From Uloborus plumipes (lineage: Eukaryota; Arthropoda; Arachnida; Araneae; Uloboridae), in the NCBI GenBank assembly GCA_038373865.1, contig JAXGGA010001118.1:1-64000 (forward strand): 64,000 nucleotides of DNA, read 5' to 3'. The notes beneath the pieces were generated by a model that saw nothing but the letters and a program-made list of their open reading frames with translations, ran no database searches and had not been told where the DNA came from. A program made the position numbers and the translations under genes. This document shows positions 35,501 through 45,539 of the stretch, piece after piece (within the stretch, counting starts at the first letter, position 1; each line of letters begins with the position of its first letter).

Positions 35501-37989
35501 CCAAACAACGAGCTACTTCTCAGGCAGGCCTTTCATGTCGAGCAGGAATTTCGCTTCGATCACATTCCCTTTTGTGCCTTCGATCTGAAGGGGGTGTTTG
35601 GAGGTGGACTTTTGTGTTCTATTTTTGGAAAGAGAGAGAGAGATGGAAATTGCCTTTGGGATCTGCGCCAGAAATGCGGGCCGATGTTTTTCCTAAGCAA
35701 ATGGAAGCTGTTGATGATAGTAAAACGTACGAGTGATGAATCGTTCTCCTATTACTAGTTGGAAGTCATCTGCCAAAACGTAAATGAGAATTCCAGTGCT
35801 GTACGGGTAAATGAATTCCGTAATTTTGGAATAAAGGGAAGTTCTATGACAGGCAGTGTTGTTGTAGCAAATTTTCCTGTGAAGGAAGGCTCTCCAGTAT
35901 CTATGTAGTTACGTTTTAAATTACGTGGCAATTGATTTGTGGTGGTACTATTACGCATATTTTCACAAAATTTTTTTTAAATTAATTTATAAATTTAGTT
36001 TATTATTTTTGTTGATCGGATGCTATTTGTGTTTTAGTTAAGTTCTTAAACAAACAGGAAAGGTATATACGTCTAAGAAATATTGATATACAATGCACTT
36101 GGTGACCACAACGCGGATGTAACATGCACCAGTCTCTTGTCAGGGGCGCCCCGCTGGGAGGGCAAGTTACTCACCGTGCTCGAAAAATTTCCTTGTTAGG
36201 TAAATTCTGACGGTTCGTCAAATTTGGCTGTAATTGCAATCTCGCATTTTTTTTTAATTTTTTAATCCTTTATTAAATATTTTTAACGTTTCTTTTCATA
36301 AGGGTATGTTGGTCTTGGTAGCAGTGAATGTAGCAATTCGTTACAATGTAAAAAGAAATGAAACAACTTTATTGATGTTGTAACTTCATTCTATCAAGGA
36401 GAGGGACGGGAGGGGGAATGTCTAGGCAGGTTCGTCATTTCAAATATTTCAAAAGGGTGTGTTCTCAATGCACATTTAATTGGTAAAACCTTAAATCATG
36501 CCCACTTAAATGTAAAAATATTAAATTTTCGAGGGCGGTCGTTTTCCTGCCTCTAACTGGGTCTAGGGAACACCTTATGGCTAAATACCTGTTTCTAGGA
36601 AAAGTCTGTTAATTTATACTGAAAAACTTATTGGAATTTATTGAAATGAAAAATGATTAAATATGATGAGGATTGATTAGTAATATAACCCTCTCATAAA
36701 CTTATGAAAGTTGAATGTCAATGTTAAACAAACTTTTGCTCACATTTAACCCAAGTCATGGCCAAAAAATTTAATTTACTTAGTCCTGTTCATTATTCAG
36801 TTTCTTAATTTCCAAGCTTCATTAGAGAGCAATTCTCTCTCTTTTTCTCTTTCTTTCTTTTTTTTTTTGCATTTCATCGTTTGTAGGAATCATTCCATCC
36901 ACTTTACGACCCTCGGCTTTGTATTCACTTCAGTTCCTCGGAACAAAGAACTGTCACTCCCCGGTCGGAAGAAAAAGGGGGATTGAAATATGACCGGGAT
37001 CCATTTCAGTTCAGTTCTCTTGCATTGTTTTCGCTTGCCACCGAGTTGTGCTGAGATGTCCATAAATATAACTCCCCCTCCTCAGCTGACATTTTGTTCA
37101 GCGTTTACCTAGGAGTATTTATACTGCTCTTAAACTATGAACAGTTTGTTTGAACCACTTAAGTACTTCCAGTAAGTGGTTGAAGCGAGGATTTAAACCT
37201 TCTGAAAATAGTCAAACGTGTACGCACCTTACACCTACACAGGCACTTGCGCGCGACTTGCATGATAATGATAGATTAAAGTGGAGTCTAGCTGCTAGAT
37301 TCTGAAGTATCCTCCAGTCTCTTGCGTCATTTCAGTAGGAATTGTAGTGAATTTTAACCATTTTCCGAATGGGATGAAGGAAAGAATCAATAAAAATTGT
37401 AAATAGCACATCACCCACTAAACATAAAAATTATAGCTTGATGCACGTTTTTTGTACGAATATTTGGGCAGAAACGGAAAAACGATGCGATGGAAATCAA
37501 TGTAGGGTTAAAACCTTCACGGTCTGTGCGGCCTGCAGAGTGATAATCGACTAAAGTAGAATGGTTACATTCTTGAGTGTTAAGTTTTTCTGTCAATGCT
37601 CCTCCACAAACCAAGAATCGTAGTTGTAAGCGTTCTGAAACTTAAGAAACTTCTGCAATGGGATGACCGAATACATTCAGTACAAGTTGTAAAACAGTAG
37701 TTGTCGGACATCGCCTTTTCAGCAACACAATAAAACATTCATTCACCGTTCTTGTCCGAATATTCGAGAGAAGTAGTAAAACTGAATGTAAGTCACGTAA
37801 AATGAAAATAATATAACGAAAGGGGTTTTCCTGGCTGTTAACAGGAGTTAGAGGCAGACCCAGACTGAGTGGAGAGACTTCAGAATGATTTCACCTTAAC
37901 CAATGTCTAAGACTGGGAAGTTGTTGTACACAGAAGGAATGAATGATCTTGTCTTCTTGAGAAACGTCCACCCAGGAATTCCCGAGCTG
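32520..37989. other. Unassigned sequence, possible intron
   Basis: No gene is firmly supported. Two acceptor-like sites in the phase of the 15153 exon are noted among the findings (34360 and 36888). A 35357-35756 frame is open but begins at TTG and has no recognised domain. G- and C-runs lie at 34810 and 35343. Confidence 0.4.
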
Positions 37990-38280
37990 CTGATGATCAG
38001 GGTTGTTTGATTTCGTCCGGGGTGGAAAAAACCGCCGGAAAAAACCTGGAAAAAACCGCCCCGGACAAAATAGCATTTTGTCCATTTTGTCCACTTTAAA
38101 GAAAATGACAGTTCTTGATTAAAAAATCCAAAGCTTAAAAGTAATGTTTTAAAATATTGATTTTTTTCAATGAGGTAATAGTTTTATTAACAAAATTAGC
38201 ACACATAATTATGTATACAAACAAATATTTAATAAACAACAAATACTATAAAAATATAGTATCTGTATAAAATAAATGAA

Positions 38281-38464
38281 TGTTAACGATAGGATTTAAT
38301 GCTTATGAAAGCACACATTAGCAGTAAATAATTTTAAGATGTTTATTTGTTGTGAAGGAATTTCATTGCGAATGTTAACGATAGGATCTAATGCTTATGA
38401 AAGCACACATTAGCAGTAAATAATTTTAAGATGTTTATTTGTTGTGAAGGAGTTTCATTGTCAA
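38281..38464 (+). repeat. Tandem duplication, 92-bp unit
   Basis: TGTTAACGATAGGATYTAAT starts at 38281 and 38373, and the following sequence matches nearly base for base up to about GAAGGARTTTCATTG. It lies inside the CTGATGAT hAT. Confidence 0.92.
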
Positions 38465-38819
38465 TAATAAAAATGTATATAAAATATAAAAGTAGAAATA
38501 AAAATTTTAAAAGATTTGAGAAAGAAAATTTTCCCATGTAAATGAAATATGTTCCTGTAATAACATTAATGTATCCATAAAACAATGCTGTGTACATAAA
38601 TATTTTACAATGGGGCAACATTCATTAAATCGTCAAAAAATATAACGTAAAATGACCAAATGAATCAAAATTAAACCAAAATTTCTTGTGGCATCTAATG
38701 TATTTTCAAATACAAATAATATATATTTATACGTGTATTTAATTCAAACAAAATAAAATATAGAATTTATGAGAAAATATCATATAAAGTTTACTTTTTA
38801 AGGGATTGTATTGTGTTAA

Positions 38820-40186
38820 GAGCAAGAATCTGAGAGAGTGTCACGCCTGTGATTCATGACCTCTCAGATTTTTTCCAAAAAATTACCAAATGTTTATTAT
38901 CTTATTGAAAGACCAAATCCAGAATGTTTTGCTCTAAAGTTGAGTTGTTTAGTTTTTATGGATCCCTAAAGTTGAAGGTGCGGCATCAAAAATTAAGCGG
39001 ATTTTCAAGACATGGAAATTTCTGTGAGCCAAAACTCTTACCAGGAACTGTTTAACTCCAATTTTCTTTTTGTATATGGAATATAGAAGGTTGAAACTTT
39101 ACAAACTGAATGTTAAATTTGTGCTAAGTTGTTGCTGTAAGGTCAGTGAAGGCCCTCAAACCAGGGCATTTTTGACGTTTTTTAGCGTTTTTGAGGTCCA
39201 AAAACAGCTTGTACATTTCAGTTGGCAAGGCAAAAATAGAGTCGTTTGAAAGACCAGTGTAAGCACTTTAAAATAATGTATAAATAACCGAGGAAAGTTG
39301 AACGTGCTTTTAGTTGCGTAAGGCCGAAATATGAAAAATGTCATATTTTACCGATATTCAAACGGTCATAACTTCCTATGCCAACGACATATTGAAATAT
39401 TTTTTTCGCCAATGTCATACTCTATTCTTTGTCTTAACAGAACAGTTGAGTCCTTTGAGGCGAAATGTAAAAAAAATTTTTACAAAAAATTTATTTTTTT
39501 CTGTGCATTTTTTGTAAAAAAATTTTTCACATTTCGCCTCAAAGGACTCAACTGTTCTGTTAAGACAAAGAATAGAGCATGACATTGGCAAAAAAAATAT
39601 TTCAATATGTTGTTGGCAGAGGAAGTTATGACCGTTTGAATATCGGTAAAATATGACATTTTACATATTTCGGCCCTACGCAACTAAAAGTACGTTGAAC
39701 TTTCCTCGGTTATTTATACATTATTTTAAAGTGCTTACACTGGTCTTTCAAACGACACTATTTTTGCCGTGCCAACTGAAGTGTAAAAGCTGTTTTTGGA
39801 CCTCAAAAACGCTAAAAAACGTCAAATGCCCTGTTTTGAGGGCCTTCACTGACCTTACGGCAACAACTTAGCACAAATTTAACATTCATTTTGTAAAGTT
39901 TCAACCTTCTATATTCCATATACAAAAAGAAAATTGAAGTTAAACAGTTACTGGTAAGAGTTTTGGCTCACAGCAATTTCCATGTCTTGAAAATCCGCTT
40001 AATTTTTGATGCCTCACCTTCAACTTTAGTGGTCCATAAAAACTAAACAACTCAACTTTAGAGCAAAACATTCTGGATTAGGTCTTTCAATAAGATAATA
40101 AACATTTGGTAATTTTTGGGAGAAAATCTGAGAGGTCATGAATCACCTCATAATGCTAGGCGTGACAGTTTCTCAGATTCTTGCTC
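38820..40186. mobile_element. Foldback element at TTAA, copy B, complete
   Basis: TTAA (38816-38819 and 40187-40190) flanks ends GAGCAAGAATCTGAGA and TCTCAGATTCTTGCTC. The whole 1367 bp is one inverted repeat with arms of about 670 bp meeting near 39497. The TTAA target suggests piggyBac or Kolobok, but the ends do not begin CCC as piggyBac ends do. Open frames in the arms mirror each other and show no domain. Confidence 0.9.
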
Positions 40187-40597
40187 TTAATAAATATCTA
40201 AGGTAATAGAATACTCTTTAATTTCTTTTTAAAAATATGTATTAAAGAAAACCTTTTTTTTTTCTATTTGTCTACTCTACAATAATGTAATTACACTCAA
40301 CAGTTTTTTCACTATGTTAAATTTTAATTCCTTCAAATAAAATTAGTTAAAAATCAATGGGTTAATTGCCATTCTTTTTTTTTTTTGTATGATACCATCA
40401 TTCTGTTTTGAAAAATGGGTAATGCAAGAGAGATACTAATCGTATATCATAACATTTTTATACATCAAAAGTATGAAAAAAATGTGTTTTTTCTTTCATT
40501 TCTTCCATTTTGTCCATTTCGTCCAATTTTGTCCATTTCTTCCGGCGTCCCGGACTTTTTACAAAAAAGTGGGCGAAATGACAACCCTGCTGATGAT

Positions 40598-41333
40598 ACC
40601 GGAAATTTTAAAACAATATTCATCTTAATTGCTCTGATTCTGGCCACGTGTGTCATCTCAATATGAGGTGCTGTTCTCGGGCAAAATAAGGTTGTACACC
40701 ACTGTAATATTCAAACTAAACTGTTTTCGTCAGAGAAATATTCATCGTCTTTGCACAGTAAAGAAAAAAAAAACCTTTGTTGTTGTTGTTTTGCCACAAA
40801 ATCTTTCTACTAAAATTCGGTTCGTAATGAAGAGGTTCTCCCGCAATAAAAAGTATAACAAAACTGTTTCGACTACCGTCAACGGTGTGCTGCGTCTTCT
40901 TTTTTTTTTTTTTCCTCCTTCGAAAATGTGGACTCTTCAGTTTTGCTCGAATCGAGATGTTTCCTCTCCGCATCCGCTGTTCCCAAGCAACGGTGTCAAG
41001 GACGAACGGAAGTCATTAGAGTCTCTCCGACCACCCTCACCCAACAGACTATGGACCCAGCCTTAAGTTGCGATCGCAACATAGTTTCGCTCGGTGGTGA
41101 AAGAATGGCGCTCGATTTCTCGATGGCGCTTTGATTTCTCTTGGAACATTATTTTGTTGCAGTTTTCGTTTTAACACTCTCGAGAAATTGACATTGTGAA
41201 TCCGCTAAAATCTCAGAAAGTTATAAAAAGCAATAAGAATATTGATTCTTTTGGTTGGTACAGCGTTTTGTCCTCCCCGAAGTCGTATAAAAGAATGACG
41301 AACCTTGAATGAAAAGTCATGATATAAGTTATG
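40598..41333. other. Unassigned sequence with a CpG-richer patch
   Basis: The patch at 40860-41140 is richer in G/C and CpG than its surroundings and open in two frames, but no domain, start context or splice pair was convincing. Confidence 0.35.
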
Positions 41334-41341
41334 ACTAGCAC

Positions 41342-41864
41342 CAGGGGTGCCCACAGGGGGGGGGGGGATTATGGCGCAAGTTGCGCCATCAAATTTTTTG
41401 GGGGGATTTTTTAAAATTATTTATTTATTTATTTATTTAAATTGTTTATTAATTTATTTTTTAATTTAAATTACTCGTATTTATTAATTTATTTTTTAAT
41501 TTAAATTATTTACTGATTTTTTAAATAAAAAATCATTCATTAATTTATTCTTTTAATTTAAATTGTTTCTTTTATTTCCTTATTATTATTATTTATTTAT
41601 TTATTTTGTGTGTGTAATTGGAATGTCTGGAAGAGAAAAAGCGATTCTATTCTGCGCATAATTTGTTCTTTCAAAGTATTAATAAAAAAAATAGTTATAA
41701 TTTTAAAAAATATGTATTATTTTTTTAAATAAATAAATAATATGTAAAAAATAAATAATATAAAAAAGAGAGGTAAAAATAAAAAGCACAACATGGTTTT
41801 GAACATTTTTGGGGGGGGGGATTTTGCGCCATTGAGCTTGGGGGAGGGGGGATGGGCACCCCTG
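41342..41864. mobile_element. hAT MITE, 523 bp, TSD ACTAGCAC
   Basis: The ends are CAGGGGTGCCCACAGG and, in reverse, CAGGGGTGCCCATCCC. A perfect 8-bp TSD ACTAGCAC is at 41334-41341 and 41865-41872. TTGCGCCAT occurs near both ends beside G-runs. The interior is mostly ATTTATTT-type sequence. Confidence 0.95.
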
Positions 41865-41872
41865 ACTAGCAC

Positions 41873-42545
41873 TAGTTCGTAGAAATTTTATTGGAGGGGC
41901 TTAGATTTAGGAGCACAACTTAGAGACTTTTTCTAATGTGTTTTAGTTTCAAGCTCCGACCTAGAACCGTCGGCATTGATCTGTGCATCAGGTTTTATTT
42001 GTATATCAATACGGAATTACATGAACCAATTCCTTCCCAGGAAAAATATGGTTACGTTTACGTTACTAGGGTGCTGGAATGTAGGAACACTTTTTAGGAT
42101 GCCAGTTCCTTTCGTATCAAGCAAAGTTTCTCTGCATCTAGCAGGGAAGAGCACAAAAGAAGTGCGGGAGCTTTATGTGAGGCGGGTAAACTCTGCATAG
42201 ATCTTACAACTTTCGACCCCCAAGTGCCTAATTCTATTTCGCAAGTTTAAGATTTTTTAGCAATATGAATATTGGGTAAAATATAACAAGAAACAAAATG
42301 CAGCAGCAGATGTTTTCAAAATTGTTGCTTAGAAGGGCAAAAAAACATAACAATAACTTTTTCATCGTTCAAAGGAATTGTATTGTTACATCCCTTCAAG
42401 CTGCCTGACATCTCAAATTACGATGTAATACCACTATTTGGGTTGCAAATAATAATGCATATTTTATAAAAAGTAAAATACTTTTTTGTATTTTTAAAAA
42501 AATTATGTAAAAATTTTATTTAGCATTTTCTGCCATTTTTTTCTT
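41873..42545. other. Unassigned AT-rich sequence
   Basis: No gene or repeat was recognised. Confidence 0.45.
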
Positions 42546-42549
42546 TTAA

Positions 42550-43125
42550 CCCATAAATGCCTTACATTTTTTTTCCCCAAAGATATTTTGTATAATGGTT
42601 ACAAACAGTGTTTAATGGACAGGAAAAATAATTAAAAAAAATATCATGTAAAAATAATTTTTTTATTTCGGGAAAAAAAAATCGTCCTTTAAAAGTTTCG
42701 ATAGACCCCAGAGGATACATACTTTTTTACTAAAAATTTTTTCTGCCTACGATATAATATTTAAAAAGACATTGTATAAGAAGAAATAAAATGCCGTTAT
42801 TTCAAGGTTTTCCTGGTGGGGGGGGGGGGGAAGCAAAGGGTCCAAACGCAATGTAATTTCATCGGAAAACATAAAAAACCACGCCCACTTTTATGTAAAT
42901 ACATTGGTTTCTCAAAGCCAGGGGGGGGGCAATTGCCACCCCCTGACCCCCTAAAGGACGGGCCTGGCTACAGGACACACTTTACAATGGTTATGTGCTG
43001 CAATCTATTAATAACGAATTCAAACAGTATTAATTGAACACTATTATTTGGTTGAAATGATCATTTTGGGGAAATTCAGACCCTTTTTTTACCGTCCATA
43101 AAAAGGGACGTTAGGCATTAATGGG
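42550..43125. mobile_element. piggyBac-type MITE, 576 bp, TTAA target
   Basis: TTAA at 42546-42549 and 43126-43129 flanks ends CCCATAAATGCCTTAC and, in reverse, CCCATTAATGCCTAAC. CCC ends with a TTAA target are diagnostic of piggyBac. No transposase is present. A copy of the dispersed CAGGCCTG-type family sits inside. Confidence 0.93.
42820..42966 (+). repeat. Dispersed repeat family, copy 3
   Basis: It contains ACCACGCCCACTTTTATGTA, the reverse of the block at 877-1020, then CAATTGCCACCCCCTGAC, and ends GACGGGCCTG. It is nested in the piggyBac MITE. Confidence 0.7.
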
Positions 43126-43660
43126 TTAAAACCTCTTCAAAGCAGATTTATGTTTAGCAACCCGGAAGATGAATATTTTTTCTCTTAGAAGGGCAGTACA
43201 TCTGTCATCAATAACTATTCGTTAAAATTATGGTTATTCTAATTAAAATCATGAAATAGAAAAGTCTTCCTTTCAACTCAGTTTTGTAGGGTCATTTATT
43301 GATGTTTACACATTCAGGGACCGCGCTAAGGATTTTAAGTTGTTAGCCAGTATATAAGCCAAATTTCAAAAGTCTTAGCCAAACTTCGAGAGTTTTAATC
43401 AAAGAGTTTTAATTGTTTGTTTTTTTAATGTAATAAGTGTATTTTTCCCCCAAGCAGGGTTGCCAGACGTCCCGGATTTCAAGGGACAGTCCCGTATTTT
43501 GAAAAATTGTCCCGCGTCCCGGGGAGCTTCCATACGGGACGGCTAAAGTCCCGTATTCTGACTAAAGGATACCAGAAATTTCTTGAAACAGCTGCGGTAA
43601 TAGAGAAATTGGTTTGATTTCACAGATAAAAATCCTCTTGTTTTAAGACCAAAGGCTTTA

Positions 43661-43885
43661 ATGGATAAGGTCCAGTTTTCAGACTTGTCAGCGATTGTAG
43701 AACAGTTGCATATTAAAAATAAAGTAACAGTAGATGATCTATACAATGAGTTTTCATCAATAAAGGAAGATATGAGTGTCAACGTTAAGTATCAAACGTT
43801 GTTTCAGAAAAGCTCCGAGTTACCAAATTCGTTTAAAGTTGTTTCCTTTTGTCTTATCATTCCACCATCTAATTCAAAGGTTCTC
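43661..43885 (+). pseudogene. hAT transposase C-terminal remnant
   Basis: The frame opens at an ATG and after about 58 residues reads FKVVSFCLIIPPSNSKV. This fits the hAT dimerisation-region motif in which a hydrophobic stretch leads to IP-x-SNA-x-VERVFS. After SNSKV the expected E-R-V-F-S is lost and the frame drifts, so a small indel or substitutions have broken it. Only the C-terminal part is present, and no catalytic DDE region was found upstream. Its place inside an element with hAT ends and an 8-bp TSD supports the call. Confidence 0.55.
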
Positions 43886-44675
43886 CTTAAGTCCAGATCT
43901 TCACGGAGCTTTTCTTACAAATTACTAACATCGCAGAGCCGCCCGCCCCCCTCCCCACCCGAAAAAAAAAAAACTTGGTTTGATACATTTCAATCTTTTT
44001 TTTTTTAATTTTTTTTAAATGTTTCCACGCTTTTCTTCTTTTAATTTATTTATTCATTGCTCTGTATATTTTTTTAGAGCTCTTGCCTAGTTTTCATTAC
44101 TTAACATAATAACCGTGGTTGGCACAAGCCTAAACTGACAGCTTCATAATCATTTGATTAGAATTATTATTTTTGGATTGGAAATATGTGTTAAAATTGG
44201 GGCTATTGGAGGGTTTTCTGCATTTGCATAAAGAAGAGCTTTTTTTATTATTTATAAATGTGCTTTCGTTTTGAATTTAAATATTGCTATTCGTCTTCCA
44301 ATTCTTTTCAGAAAAGCGCCACGACTCCTTGAAATGAGCTCCCGGACCCCCGGGGTCCACGGACAATACTTTGCGATACTCTAATTCATTTGTTGAATAA
44401 GTATTTTAACATATGAATTCGAAATGGACTGATGTAGGAAACAGTTAATTAAAGGTTCAATTAATTAAAGCAGAACTTATTGTGACTATCAATTCATTAA
44501 ATATAAGTTGCAATGAATTTTGTAACAACTTAAAGACCACATGAAAATTTTAAAAGAATTATTTCCGGACAAAATTAAACAGCAAATATGGGTTTTGAAG
44601 ATATAGGATTAATTTATTAATAGTCATTAAAGTTCTGAATTTTAGTTTGGTTTTGTTAACTTCTTTTAGCTTGTA

Positions 44676-44881
44676 CAGAAAATAACAACGTTACGAATGC
44701 ACAAATGAGCAGGGATACCGCAGACACGTGTTTCGGCGTTACAAGGAACGCCTTTATCAATGCAAAAAAGTTGTGAGCTTATGGATGCACAGACTGCATC
44801 CAAAGGCGTTCCTTGTAACGCCGAAACACGTGTCTGCAGTATCCCTGCTCATTTGTGCATTCGTAACGTTGTTATTTTCTG
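44676..44881. mobile_element. Palindromic MITE, 206 bp, TA target
   Basis: The ends are CAGAAAATAACAACGTTACG and its complement, with TA at 44674-44675 and 44882-44883. Arms of about 83 bp are nearly perfect and include ACGTGTTTCGGCGTTACAAG. A short loop of about 40 bp lies between. It is nested in the CCCCCAAG hAT. Confidence 0.9.
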
Positions 44882-45539
44882 TACATCTACAGCACAAAGG
44901 TATTTGTAAACTTCTTTTGGCTTGTTCAAATCGTAACGTTTAATTCTATGTCTGATCAATTGTAAAATCTACATGTTTATTAATGGCACATTAAATTATT
45001 TTACTCATTCAGATTTCAACACTGGTTATGAGACATTAAGAAACAAGTTTAACTCCATGATTCCTTGCATTAGTTTCAAATTAAGTAGTCATATTTAACT
45101 AGAAAACTGCTCAACTGCACCATTTCTCTTACCGTGAGTGCAAGTAAAAAACTAATTAGCACCTTTTCCTATCAACGACGATCTGTATACTGTTCAGTCC
45201 ATTATTTGCATTATTCTTAGAGTTAAGAGCTCCTCCAAAAATGTGTTCACCCATAAACGTACAAATTGATAGGAATCTTCAGAAAGCTCTTGAAACATGT
45301 TTATCACCCCTTAAAAATACAACGAGCATCCTCAACATAAAAATATTCCCCACCTACATCCCTAGAAGCCTGTCCCGTATTTACTCTTCTAAGGTCTGGC
45401 AACCCTGCCCCCAAGTGAAAATTTCTGACAATTTTCCATTCGCCAATACTTTAGCCAAATCAGAATTTTTTTCGCCGAATTTTCTATTTTATAGCATTTG
45501 GCGAGGTGGCGAACGCTTAGCGCGGCCCCTTACATTCTA

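Larger units (their letters stand above)
37998..40589. mobile_element. hAT-type element, 2.6 kb, TSD CTGATGAT
   Basis: The ends are CAGGGTTGTTTGATTTCG and, in reverse, CAGGGTTGTCATTTCGCC. A perfect 8-bp TSD CTGATGAT is at 37990-37997 and 40590-40597. TTTTGTCCA repeats lie inside both ends. The nested TTAA foldback accounts for 1.37 kb. The rest (about 1.2 kb) is AT-rich, so the element is non-autonomous. Confidence 0.95.
43455..45407. mobile_element. hAT element, 1953 bp, TSD CCCCCAAG
   Basis: The left end is CAGGGTTGCCAGACGTCC and the right end reverse is CAGGGTTGCCAGACCTTAG. A perfect 8-bp TSD CCCCCAAG is at 43447-43454 and 45408-45415. GTCCCGTATT occurs inside both ends. It carries a hAT transposase remnant (43661-43885) and a nested MITE (44676-44881). 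Confidence 0.95.
43315..45531. mobile_element. About 256-bp MITE split by a hAT, copy 2
   Basis: The left end is CAGGGACCGCGCTAAGG. The right end reads GCTTAGCGCGGCCCCTT. Without the insert, 140 + 116 bp remain, matching the size and sequence of the 17749-19532 MITE in the opposite orientation (TTAGCCAAA and GCGAACGCTTAGC blocks). Its own TSD is not clear. Confidence 0.8.

Noticed and set aside
35357..35758. 133-codon open frame on the plus strand
   Set aside because: It starts at TTG rather than ATG, shows no recognised domain and includes low-complexity GAGAGAGA. The opposite strand is partly open too.
36880..36995. Strong pyrimidine tract and AG followed by an open stretch, considered as an exon
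   Set aside because: The frame closes after about 35 codons without a convincing donor, and no domain is seen.
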